64,000 bases of DNA. Origin: Hymenobacter yonginensis. Lineage in GTDB: Bacteria; Bacteroidota; Bacteroidia; Cytophagales; Hymenobacteraceae. Position 1 is the stretch's first letter. The number at the start of each line of letters is the position of its first letter. Positions 16,035 to 23,008 of the stretch are shown piece after piece. The notes under the pieces are model-generated. The model saw only the letters and a program-made list of their open reading frames with translations. It did not search any database and was not told the DNA's origin. Location: positions 4,092,501 to 4,156,500 of the forward strand of contig NZ_CP115396.1 of the NCBI RefSeq assembly GCF_027625995.1, in the 5' to 3' direction. A program made the translations under genes and the position numbers.

Positions 16035-16559
16035 ATGAACCGAATTTTCCTGCTGCTTTCCCTGCTGCTGATTGTGGCCGCCGGCGTGGCCTATTACATG
16101 CTGGGCGGCCTGAAAAAAGCCGAGGTGACGCTGGAAACCACCAGCCAGCCCATCTTCCTGGCCGGCCGCTACTTCGAGGGCCCGGCCAACAGCGAGCAGT
16201 TCGGCGACCTGACCCGTCAGGCCTACGAGCTGCGCACATCCGGGAAGCTGCGCGGCACCTTCGGCAACCTGTTCTACAACGACCCCGTCAAGGCCAGCGA
16301 CGACGCCAAGGTGTTCGTGGGCCTGATCCTCGATGATACCGTGTCGCAGCCGCTGCCGCAGGGCTACCGCCACCGCGTCTTTGCCGCCGGCCAGCGTGTG
16401 CTGCACGCCCGCATCGAGGCCAGCTACCTCGTGGCCCCCGATAAGCTCTACACCGGCGTGAAAGACTACGCCAACCAGAACAACCTCACCCTGCAGAACA
16501 TCTATCTGGAGCGGTTCCCCACCACCGGCCCCGTGGAAGTGTGGGCCGTGGTGAAGTAA
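16035..16559 (+). CDS. GyrI-like effector-binding domain protein, membrane anchored
   Basis: A 174-residue protein with an N-terminal hydrophobic helix (about residues 4-24) and then a SOUL/GyrI-like fold: EVTLETTSQPIFLAGRYFEG, a central GLILDD strand and a final VEVWAVVK. GyrI-like domains bind small molecules in AraC- and MerR-type regulators or act alone. Here there is no DNA-binding domain, and the membrane anchor suggests a periplasmic or surface position. A larger frame overlapping from 15887 in another phase is not supported. A hairpin at 16582-16620 follows. Confidence 0.72.
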   Translation: MNRIFLLLSLLLIVAAGVAYYMLGGLKKAEVTLETTSQPIFLAGRYFEGPANSEQFGDLTRQAYELRTSGKLRGTFGNLFYNDPVKASDDAKVFVGLILDDTVSQPLPQGYRHRVFAAGQRVLHARIEASYLVAPDKLYTGVKDYANQNNLTLQNIYLERFPTTGPVEVWAVVK

Positions 16560-16581
16560 GAAGCAACAGTTAGCCGCCAAT

Positions 16582-16620
16582 ACAACGGCCGCCTCATCCA
16601 TCGGTTGAGGCGGCCGTTGT
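16582..16620. terminator. Hairpin between convergent GyrI-like and beta-barrel genes
   Basis: ACAACGGCCGCCTCA pairs exactly with TGAGGCGGCCGTTGT across TCCATCGGT. No T-run follows, but position between convergent genes suits a terminator for both. Confidence 0.65.
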
Positions 16621-16637
16621 GCGTACATAATAGGCTG

Positions 16638-17327
16638 TTAATTGCTGCCTAAGTAGATAGATGCTCCAATGTTGAGGTTCTGCAAGCCGAAGTATGCACC
16701 AAAGCCCGAGGACTTGTTGTCTTGCCCTATTCTTTGCCGCGTTGGTTCCTGCGTGTTTTTATTGTTGTAATAGCCAATGCTGCCAGACGTCAGTTCCAAG
16801 CCAATTTTGGGCGTCGGAAAAAAGACAAAGCCAGGCGTCAGATTAGCATATGAGCCTCTATACTTACCATCTGAGCCCTCAAAAAAAGGAGCATTGCTTT
16901 CTGAGCGTGAGCGCCCTGTCCGATATCCCCCCGCAAGCTGGCCATAAAACCCAGCTTTTTCGCCTATCATCTTATAGTAGCGAACAAACGGGCCTATGGA
17001 TTTATAAGACCCGGTGGATTCAAATCTGTAAGTTGAGGGTACTCCTTGGTCATACTCAGTGTAAGGCTGCTTCGTCTTATTGGTCTGGAGGTCTGCTATG
17101 AGGCCAACAGCAAGATTATCGGCTACGAAGTAACCTACGCTTGGCGAGAAGCGGAATTCACGCTGGGTTCTTTCCGAGCTAGAAGAGCCAAGGGAACTGG
17201 GGGAATACTCCTCTTTAGAAGAACTGTACCCGACGTTGCCGCCAAGCAATACAGTTCCAGCAGATGTTTGAGCGTGGGCCGCTGTGGCCGCACCAAGTAA
17301 TAGCAAGCTGGTAGCAAGCTTTTTCAT
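16638..17327 (-). CDS. Outer-membrane beta-barrel protein
   Basis: A 229-residue protein with signal peptide MKKLATSLLLLGAATAAHA, then alternating amphipathic strands, for example FRFSPSVGYFVADNLAVGL and IGPFVRYYKMIGEKAGFYG. This is the eight-stranded small-barrel pattern (OmpX/OmpW/PorT-like families). The last residues, NIGASIYLGSN, are plausible for a barrel end. GC is clearly lower than in neighbouring genes, which may mean recent acquisition or relaxed codon use. The ATG at 17327 was chosen because it begins the signal peptide. Function unknown. Confidence 0.78.
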   Translation of the reverse strand: MKKLATSLLLLGAATAAHAQTSAGTVLLGGNVGYSSSKEEYSPSSLGSSSSERTQREFRFSPSVGYFVADNLAVGLIADLQTNKTKQPYTEYDQGVPSTYRFESTGSYKSIGPFVRYYKMIGEKAGFYGQLAGGYRTGRSRSESNAPFFEGSDGKYRGSYANLTPGFVFFPTPKIGLELTSGSIGYYNNKNTQEPTRQRIGQDNKSSGFGAYFGLQNLNIGASIYLGSN

Positions 17328-17453
17328 ATAAGAAAGGATAAAAATGTACAGCGGCGGGCGCTGCAAGTATTAAGCCAGTGATATGTGTAGGGAGGCTCGA
17401 ATCTATAGATATGTTACTCTTACTCAGACTTTCAGTGTGTTATAAACGCAAAT

Positions 17454-17495
17454 AAAAAAGGCCCTACCGAACATATGTTCAGCAGGGCCTTTTCT
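17454..17495 (-). terminator. Terminator of tRNA-Pro (TGG)
   Basis: AAAAAGGCCCT and AGGGCCTTTTC flank a short loop just past the 3' end of the tRNA; the plus-strand A-run gives the T-run on the minus strand. Confidence 0.75.
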
Positions 17496-17505
17496 TAAAA
17501 CGAAG

Positions 17506-17579
17506 TCGGGGTGGCAGGATTCGAACCTGCGGCCTCCTGCTCCCAAAGCAGGCGCGATACCGGGCTACGCTACACCCCG
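17506..17579 (-). tRNA. tRNA-Pro (TGG)
   Basis: A 74-nt cloverleaf: acceptor arms CGGGGTG and CACCCCG, discriminator A, anticodon loop TTTGGGA (anticodon TGG) between CCTGC and GCAGG, and T-arm GGTTCGAATCC. No encoded CCA. It is the second gene of a tRNA-Pro pair on the minus strand. Confidence 0.95.
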
Positions 17580-17632
17580 AACTGTGCCGTTGGTGCGATG
17601 ATCTGCACCGGGCAACTCAGTCGGTTTTGCCG

Positions 17633-17667
17633 AAAAAAGCCTCCGGGTGGGGTTCCCAGAGGCTTTT
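17633..17667 (-). terminator. Terminator between the two tRNA-Pro genes
   Basis: AAAAAAGCCTC pairs with GAGGCTTTT. It gives a T-run on the minus strand after tRNA-Pro (GGG), so the two tRNAs may be partly separate units. Confidence 0.65.
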
Positions 17668-17686
17668 CGGGCAAGAAATTCTTCGG

Positions 17687-17760
17687 TCGGAGTGGCAGGA
17701 TTCGAACCTACGACCTCCAGCACCCCATGCTGGCGCGATACCAGGCTACGCTACACCCCG
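17687..17760 (-). tRNA. tRNA-Pro (GGG)
   Basis: A 74-nt cloverleaf: acceptor arms CGGGGTG and CACTCCG with one G-T pair, discriminator A, and anticodon loop ATGGGGT (anticodon GGG) between CCAGC and GCTGG. It is highly similar to the neighbouring TGG gene in the D-arm and T-arm, which suggests ancient tandem duplication. Confidence 0.95.
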
Positions 17761-17774
17761 ATAGAATTGAGACA

Positions 17775-17806
17775 CAAAGGTAAGCGAAGAAGTGAGAGTT
17801 GCGCAA
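17775..17806 (-). promoter_or_regulatory. Promoter candidate for the tRNA-Pro pair
   Basis: On the minus strand, TTG (17804-17806), 21 bases, then TACCTTTG (17775-17782), ending 14 bases before the tRNA. It is a good match to the Bacteroidota promoter. Confidence 0.6.
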
Positions 17807-17967
17807 TAGCTGCCGAAGAAAATTGCGTCTGCGGCGCCCACAGCCGGCTTTTTGGACTCGTTTCCGGGTTGATTTTGCCCTGAATGCGCCTCATATTCTG
17901 CAGCTTGTGTTGTGGCACGGCGCCTATGAACTCCGATAAAAAAACTTACGCCGGTATTAGCCTACCC

Positions 17968-18010
17968 AAAAAAACCGCCCCTTCCGCAGAGCAGAAGGGG
18001 CGGTTTTTTT
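17968..18010. terminator. Strong bidirectional terminator after fbaA
   Basis: An A-run, CCGCCCCTTC, a short loop, GAAGGGGCGG and a T-run. It lies 22 bases past the fbaA stop codon on the minus strand. Confidence 0.9.
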
Positions 18011-18031
18011 GAGGATGACCCGGATAGAAGC

Positions 18032-19114
18032 CTAGGGGCGGCGGTTCACGGCGTTCAGGTCTTCGAAGGCCTGCTTGAGGCGGGCAACGAAGGTTTTTTC
18101 GCCTTCACGCAGCCATACGCGTGGGTCGTAGTACTTCTTGTTGGGCGAGTCGGCGCCGTTGGGGTTACCGATCTGGCCCTGCAGGAAGCCCTCGTTTTTC
18201 ACGTAGTTGTTCTTGATGCCTTCCCAGAACGCCCACTGCAGGTCGGTGTCGATGTTCATCTTGATGGCCCCGTAGCTGATGGCCTCGCGGATTTCCTCCT
18301 GCGTCGAACCCGAGCCGCCATGGAACACGAAGTCAACGGGCTGCGGGCCGGTGTTGAAGTGCTCCTGCACGTAGAGCTGCGAGTTATGCAGAATCTTGGG
18401 CTGCAGCTTCACGTTGCCGGGCTTGTACACGCCGTGCACATTGCCGAAGGCCGCGGCCACCGTGAAGCGGGGGCTCACCTCGCTCAGCTCCTTGTAGGCA
18501 TAGGCCACTTCCGAGGGCTGGGTGTAGAGCTTGGAACTGTCCACGTCGGAGTTGTCCACACCGTCTTCCTCGCCGCCGGTTACGCCCAGCTCGATTTCCA
18601 GCGTCATGCCGATTTTGGCCATGCGCTCCAGATAGCGCTTGCAGATTTCGATGTTCTCCTCAATCGGCTCCTCCGACAGGTCGAGCATGTGCGAGCTGTA
18701 GAGCGGCTGGCCATACTGGGCGAAGTGCTTTTCGCCGGCCGTCAGCAGGCCGTCGATCCAGGGCAGGAGCTTTTTGGCGGCGTGGTCGGTGTGCAGGATC
18801 ACTGGCACATCGTAAAGCTCGGCCATGGCGTGCACGTGCTGGGCGCCCGAGATGGCACCGGCAATGCTGGCGCGCTGGCCATCATTGGAAGGATACTTGC
18901 CCGCGAAGAACTGGGCTCCGCCGTTGGAGAACTGAACGATAACCGGCGAGTTTACCTCATGCGCGGCTTCCAGTGCGGCATTTACCGTGTTGGTGCCCGT
19001 TACGTTGACGGCCGGCAGCGCAAACGAATTTGCCTTGGCATATTGGAACAGGGATTGAACTTCGTCGCCGTGCAGGACGCCGGCACGCAGCCCGGTCAGT
19101 GATTGTGCAGCCAT
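18032..19114 (-). CDS. fbaA: Class II fructose-bisphosphate aldolase
   Basis: A 360-residue zinc-dependent aldolase that interconverts fructose 1,6-bisphosphate with dihydroxyacetone phosphate and glyceraldehyde 3-phosphate, in glycolysis and gluconeogenesis. Visible motifs are HTDHAAKK (Asp and zinc His near residue 109), LEIELGVTGGEEDGVD, the zinc and phosphate loop GNVHGVYKPGNV, and FHGGSGS. The length and TGGEEDGV loop fit the class IIA type as in E. coli FbaA. It is a single-gene unit: a terminator follows, and a 422-base region precedes it. Confidence 0.95.
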   Translation of the reverse strand: MAAQSLTGLRAGVLHGDEVQSLFQYAKANSFALPAVNVTGTNTVNAALEAAHEVNSPVIVQFSNGGAQFFAGKYPSNDGQRASIAGAISGAQHVHAMAELYDVPVILHTDHAAKKLLPWIDGLLTAGEKHFAQYGQPLYSSHMLDLSEEPIEENIEICKRYLERMAKIGMTLEIELGVTGGEEDGVDNSDVDSSKLYTQPSEVAYAYKELSEVSPRFTVAAAFGNVHGVYKPGNVKLQPKILHNSQLYVQEHFNTGPQPVDFVFHGGSGSTQEEIREAISYGAIKMNIDTDLQWAFWEGIKNNYVKNEGFLQGQIGNPNGADSPNKKYYDPRVWLREGEKTFVARLKQAFEDLNAVNRRP

Positions 19115-19536
19115 TGCAGGAAAGATGGAGATGGAGTTTGTGAGGCTTCGAACTTACTCACTTTCTGCTTAGCAGCCGCCATCGGGCGCCGTTGGGGCCC
19201 AGTGGCGGGCCGTTCACTGCTTCGTCTGGAAAGGATTAATTTTTATCATAAACATTTGATAGTCAATTAATAATGCTTAATGCGCTTTAGGGCTTACGGG
19301 AGGCGGACGGCGCTGACTTGTACGGATTGGTTCTGGCACAAAATTCTGGCTCTGGCACGGCTACCCGGCCGGCCGCTCCGGTTCCGGCAGGCCACTGCGT
19401 CGATATGAAATATTGGAGAGGCGGAATATTGAAAAATCTGATGGTGAGAACTTTACCAATAGGGTAGCAGTCCGATGTGAATATTGGCTATCTTTACCCG
19501 ATACTAGCCCTCATCCCTTTCGCGTTAGGCGTGCGT
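19115..19536. other. Long divergent intergenic region
   Basis: This 422-base region separates divergent fbaA and the small secreted protein gene. Its middle (19236-19280) is AT-rich with TTTATCATAAACATTTG and AATTAATAATGC, unlike the rest. TATCTTTA at 19490-19497, 40 bases before the ATG at 19537, is one mismatch from TAnnTTTG. No convincing gene was seen; promoters for both neighbours are expected here. Confidence 0.4.
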
Positions 19537-20052
19537 ATGAAAACACTCGTTACTCTCGTTTGCCTGGCAATTGCTACAGCATTGTCGGTATCTGCTCAGG
19601 CCCAAACCAAGCCGGCCGCCAAAAAGCCCGTGCCCGCCGCGAAGAAGCCCGTAGCAGCCCGTCCGGGCGCCGCAAAGCAGGTAGCCAAGCCCGCCGCGCC
19701 GGCCGCCAAGAAGCCAGCCGTGGCCACGGCAGCCAAGCAGGAGGAAGCTCCTGCCGGCCCGCCCGCCCTCGTAACCGACAAAATGGTGCAGCAGCCCACC
19801 AATACGGGCCCGCTGAAAGTACGTGCCGAAGCTAACCCCGTGACCAAGCGTCTCACGGTGCGCACCAATTCCAGCAACCCCACCCGCGTGGAAATCAACG
19901 GCCCTGACGGCCGCCCCGTCATTACCCGCGACCTGCTCAACAGCAACGAGGTAGCCACCCTCGATGTAAGTAAGCTACCAGCCGGCGCTTACCTGGTGCA
20001 GTGCACCTCGGGCGAGCGGCGCGGTATGAAGCGTGTGATGGTAGGGCGCTAG
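19537..20052 (+). CDS. Small secreted protein: Lys/Ala/Pro-rich spacer plus T9SS-type C-terminal domain
   Basis: A 171-residue protein in three parts. Residues 1-22 are a signal peptide ending in SAQA. Residues about 24-75 are a low-complexity stretch of KPAAKKP, AAKKPVA and similar units. Residues about 95-171 look like a type IX secretion C-terminal sorting domain: TKRLTVRTNSSNPTRVEING, DGRPVITRDL, a Leu-rich VSKLPAGAYLVQC and a final MKRVMVGR. No catalytic domain lies between, so it resembles a T9SS cargo without a payload. It may be an adhesive or structural surface protein. An upstream in-frame ATG (19477) would disrupt the signal peptide. Confidence 0.68.
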   Translation: MKTLVTLVCLAIATALSVSAQAQTKPAAKKPVPAAKKPVAARPGAAKQVAKPAAPAAKKPAVATAAKQEEAPAGPPALVTDKMVQQPTNTGPLKVRAEANPVTKRLTVRTNSSNPTRVEINGPDGRPVITRDLLNSNEVATLDVSKLPAGAYLVQCTSGERRGMKRVMVGR

Positions 20053-20075
20053 GCGTTGCCCGTCAAAATTCAAAG

Positions 20076-20107
20076 GCCCGTCTGGCTTACGCCGGGCGGG
20101 CTTTTTT
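20076..20107 (+). terminator. Terminator after the small secreted protein gene
   Basis: An 11-base-pair stem, GCCCGTCTGGC against GCCGGGCGGGC with two wobble pairs, followed by TTTTTT. Confidence 0.85.
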
Positions 20108-20154
20108 GTGCCCGCACTTTGGCGCAAAGCCGCGCGGTCCCTTACTTTTCCGGC

Positions 20155-21297
20155 ATGAGCATCTCAAGTCTTTCCTATTGGGAGCACCAGACGTTTCTGC
20201 AAGGCTTCGATGTGATAGTCATCGGGGCTGGTATTGTGGGGCTTACGGCCGCGCTGCACCTGCGGCGCCTACGCCCCACGGCCCGGGTGCTGGTGCTGGA
20301 GCGCTCCGTGCTGCCCAACGGGGCCAGCACCAAAAACGCTGGTTTCGCCTGCTTCGGCAGCGTGTCGGAGCTGCTGGAGCAGGAGGCGCGGGGCGGCACG
20401 GCCGCGCTGCTGGCCGTGGTGCAGGCCCGCTGGGAAGGCCTGGCCGAACTGCGGGCCCTGCTCGGCGACGAGGCGCTGCAGTACCAGCCGGTAGGAGGCT
20501 ATGAGCTGTTCCGGCCCGCCGAGGCCGAGCTGGCGGCCCGCTGCCGCGCTGCCCTGCCGTATTACAACGAGCTGCTGTCCCCCATCATCGGCCGCCCCGA
20601 CGTATTCCGCGACGCCACCGCGCAGGTGCCCGCCACCGGCTTTGCGGGCGTAAGCACCATGCTGGAGAATACGGCCGAAGGCGCGCTGCACACTGGCCGG
20701 CTGATGGAGGCGCTGCTGCGGCAGGCCTGGGCGGCGGGCGTGGTGGTGCTGCACGGCTGCGCGGCCCTGGGGCTGGAGCCGGGTCCGGCGCAGGTCCGCA
20801 TCCGGACGCTGCTGGGCGAAATCCAAGCGCCGCAGGTGCTGCTGGCCACCAACGCCTTCAGCCAGCAGTTCTTCCCGGAGCTCGACGCCCAGCCCGGCCG
20901 CGGGCAGGTGCTGGTCACGGAGCCCATAGCCGGCCTGCACCTGCCCGGCACCTTCCACTACGACCGCGGCTATACCTACTTCCGGCAGATCGACGGCCGC
21001 ATCCTGCTCGGCGGTGGCCGCCACCTTGATTTCGCCGCCGAAGCCACTACCAAGCCCGGCCTCACGCCTCGGGTGCAGCAGTATCTGGAGAAGCTGCTGC
21101 GCGAGGTAATCCTTCCCGGCCGCGCCGTGCGCATCGAATACCGGTGGAGTGGCGTGATGGCCTTCGGGGCTGATTTGGAGCCGATTGTGCGGCCGCTGGC
21201 GCCGGGCGTGTTCGGGGCGCTGCGCTGCAACGGGATGGGCGTGGCGCTGGGCGCGGGGGTGGGGCGGCGGGCGGCCGAGATGGTGGTCAGCGCGTAA
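20155..21297 (+). CDS. FAD-dependent oxidoreductase (DAO family)
   Basis: A 380-residue flavoprotein of the D-amino-acid-oxidase / glycine-oxidase fold. The N-terminal dinucleotide-binding motif is DVIVIGAGIVGLTAALHL at residues 19-36, followed by VLVLERS. The C-terminal part has GRILLGGGRHLDFA and ending NGMGVALGAGVGRRAAEMV, where FAD contacts are expected. It probably oxidises an amino acid or other secondary amine; the exact substrate cannot be read. The ATG at 20155 is preferred over one at 20056 because that upstream extension runs through the terminator. Confidence 0.85.
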   Translation: MSISSLSYWEHQTFLQGFDVIVIGAGIVGLTAALHLRRLRPTARVLVLERSVLPNGASTKNAGFACFGSVSELLEQEARGGTAALLAVVQARWEGLAELRALLGDEALQYQPVGGYELFRPAEAELAARCRAALPYYNELLSPIIGRPDVFRDATAQVPATGFAGVSTMLENTAEGALHTGRLMEALLRQAWAAGVVVLHGCAALGLEPGPAQVRIRTLLGEIQAPQVLLATNAFSQQFFPELDAQPGRGQVLVTEPIAGLHLPGTFHYDRGYTYFRQIDGRILLGGGRHLDFAAEATTKPGLTPRVQQYLEKLLREVILPGRAVRIEYRWSGVMAFGADLEPIVRPLAPGVFGALRCNGMGVALGAGVGRRAAEMVVSA

Positions 21298-21415
21298 AAA
21301 CGCGCTGGGCTCGGCTGAGTTGCTCGCAATGCACAGCAAGTGACGCATTGTTTGCAATCAATATTTCACGATCCATTTTACAGCCGAATTCAGTCAGTGA
21401 ACATTGTTTCCCAAG

Positions 21416-21443
21416 TTGGCTCCGGTGCAAATAAGTAGTTTTG
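21416..21443 (+). promoter_or_regulatory. Promoter candidate for the GT39-like gene
   Basis: TTG (21416-21418), 17 bases, then TAGTTTTG (21436-21443), with the ATG 23 bases further on. It is a clear match to the Bacteroidota promoter pattern. Confidence 0.6.
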
Positions 21444-21466
21444 CAGAATATTCCCGCTGATTTCTT

Positions 21467-22978
21467 ATGTCCGATATTCTGACGAATTGGAGTAAACTAC
21501 CCCGCTGGTTCTGGCCACTACTCATCGGGTTGAATTTCCTGTTGCACGCGCCCTTCTTCAGCCAGCCTCCGGTAGGCCTGCATACCTGGAGGCAGAGCAA
21601 TACCATGGCGGTTATCCGCAATTTCTACGAGGAGGATATGAACATCATGCGGCCGCGTGTAGACCGCCGCAACGAGTCGGACGGCGTAACCGGGATGCAG
21701 TTTCCTTCCTACGAATGGACAGTAGCGGCGGTATGCAAGGCTGTTGGCTTTCACGAGGGCGTGGCCCGCGTAGTGAACTGGCTGATTTTTGCGGGCGGCG
21801 TAATTTTTTGCTACCACCTTTTTCGGCGCATCACTCAGTCGGTGTGGATGGCGGCCGTGGCGGCGTGGTGCCTGTCCTGGAGTCCGGAGTTGTTTTACCA
21901 CTGTATTAGCGCCTTGCCCGATGTGTTGGCCTTAAGTGCATCGTTGGGTGGCTTGTGGCTGTTTTTGCGGTGGTGGGATACCCGGCACAGTCTGTCTTTC
22001 TGGGGTAGTTTGCTGCTGACCACGCTAGCCGGCGCTACGAAGCTGCAGTTTCTGCTTATCGGGTTTCCCATAGCCGGCTTGGTTGTGCAGGCACTATTGA
22101 GCCGGCAGTTCGACTGGCGCCGCAGCTTGCTACCCTTGTTCTTTTTCGCGGTAGTGTCCGTCGGCTTACCATTGGCCTGGTACGCCTATTCCCTGCGCTT
22201 GATTGAAACCTCAGGGCTGGCTGATTTCGGCCTGGAAGTCCGGCCGGCCGACGACTTGCGCACAGGATTAGGTATCCTGTTGTTTAATATTAAATCGGAC
22301 TGGCCGGAAATGCTGCTAGGCTACGGGTCGGCGGTGATGGTGCTGGTAGGTGCAGGGCAGATGCGTTTGGCTGGAGTACGCCGCAGCCCGTGGATGTGGC
22401 CGGCGCTGCTGTGGGTAGGCGGAGTCGCAGTGTACTACGTATTTGAGCTTCGTCAAATGAAGGACCATGGGTATTATATGCTACCGCTGCTACCCCTGTT
22501 TGTGTGGGCCGCCGCCAAGGGCAGCGAGGTACTGCGCCGCAATGTTCGGTGGCACTGGCTGCTGGCGCTCATCCTGTTTTCGCAGCCTGTATGGGCTGGT
22601 GTACGGGTGATGAAATACTGGTTGCGCGGGCCGCGCGACGTCCCGTCGGAAATGTACTATCCGCAGAGCCGCGCCCTATTGGAAAACGCGGTTCCCAATG
22701 ATGCCTTATGTTTGGTCGGGCCCGACGAATCCGGGTGCAAACAGTTTTACTTCGTGCATAAAAAAGGCTTTGGCCTGGAAAGCAGCGAGCGACTAAGCTG
22801 GCCCACCACTACGGGCGAGCCATACGTAGCCGATTGTATTGCCCGTGGCGCTCAGTATCTGTATTTGTCTGATAGCACGTTGCTGACCAATCCCTATCTG
22901 GCGCCTTACGTTGGGCCACGGGTGGTGCGGGTAGGAGCAGTGCAGGTATTCAAACTACAAATGCCAGCCGGGCGCTAA
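21467..22978 (+). CDS. GT39/ArnT-like glycosyltransferase, polytopic membrane protein
   Basis: A 503-residue protein with about ten hydrophobic helices. After the first helix, the periplasmic loop HTWRQSNTMAVIRNFYEE contains the acidic/WRQ segment seen in dolichol/undecaprenyl-phosphate sugar transferases of family 39, and RPRVDRRNESDGVTG follows. The C-terminal 120 residues form a soluble domain. Such enzymes transfer a sugar from a polyprenyl carrier to lipid A, proteins or glycans at the outer face of the inner membrane. GC is visibly lower than in neighbours, with more TTG and TTA Leu codons, which suggests transfer. Acceptor unknown. Confidence 0.72.
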   Translation: MSDILTNWSKLPRWFWPLLIGLNFLLHAPFFSQPPVGLHTWRQSNTMAVIRNFYEEDMNIMRPRVDRRNESDGVTGMQFPSYEWTVAAVCKAVGFHEGVARVVNWLIFAGGVIFCYHLFRRITQSVWMAAVAAWCLSWSPELFYHCISALPDVLALSASLGGLWLFLRWWDTRHSLSFWGSLLLTTLAGATKLQFLLIGFPIAGLVVQALLSRQFDWRRSLLPLFFFAVVSVGLPLAWYAYSLRLIETSGLADFGLEVRPADDLRTGLGILLFNIKSDWPEMLLGYGSAVMVLVGAGQMRLAGVRRSPWMWPALLWVGGVAVYYVFELRQMKDHGYYMLPLLPLFVWAAAKGSEVLRRNVRWHWLLALILFSQPVWAGVRVMKYWLRGPRDVPSEMYYPQSRALLENAVPNDALCLVGPDESGCKQFYFVHKKGFGLESSERLSWPTTTGEPYVADCIARGAQYLYLSDSTLLTNPYLAPYVGPRVVRVGAVQVFKLQMPAGR

Positions 22979-23008
22979 GCCGTAAAGGCCCCTTGTAAGA
23001 GGCTCTGC

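Noticed and set aside
15887-16336. 149-residue frame overlapping the GyrI-like gene
   Set aside because: It overlaps in another phase, is Arg/Pro-rich and lacks motifs, while the GyrI-like frame has a membrane helix and conserved strands.
17926-18012. 28-codon frame starting MNSDKKTYAG
   Set aside because: It reads straight through the strong terminator hairpin and T-run after fbaA, so the frame is fortuitous.
18032-19114. Tagatose-bisphosphate aldolase
   Set aside because: The length of 360 and the TGGEEDGV loop fit class IIA fructose-bisphosphate aldolases better than the shorter tagatose enzymes.
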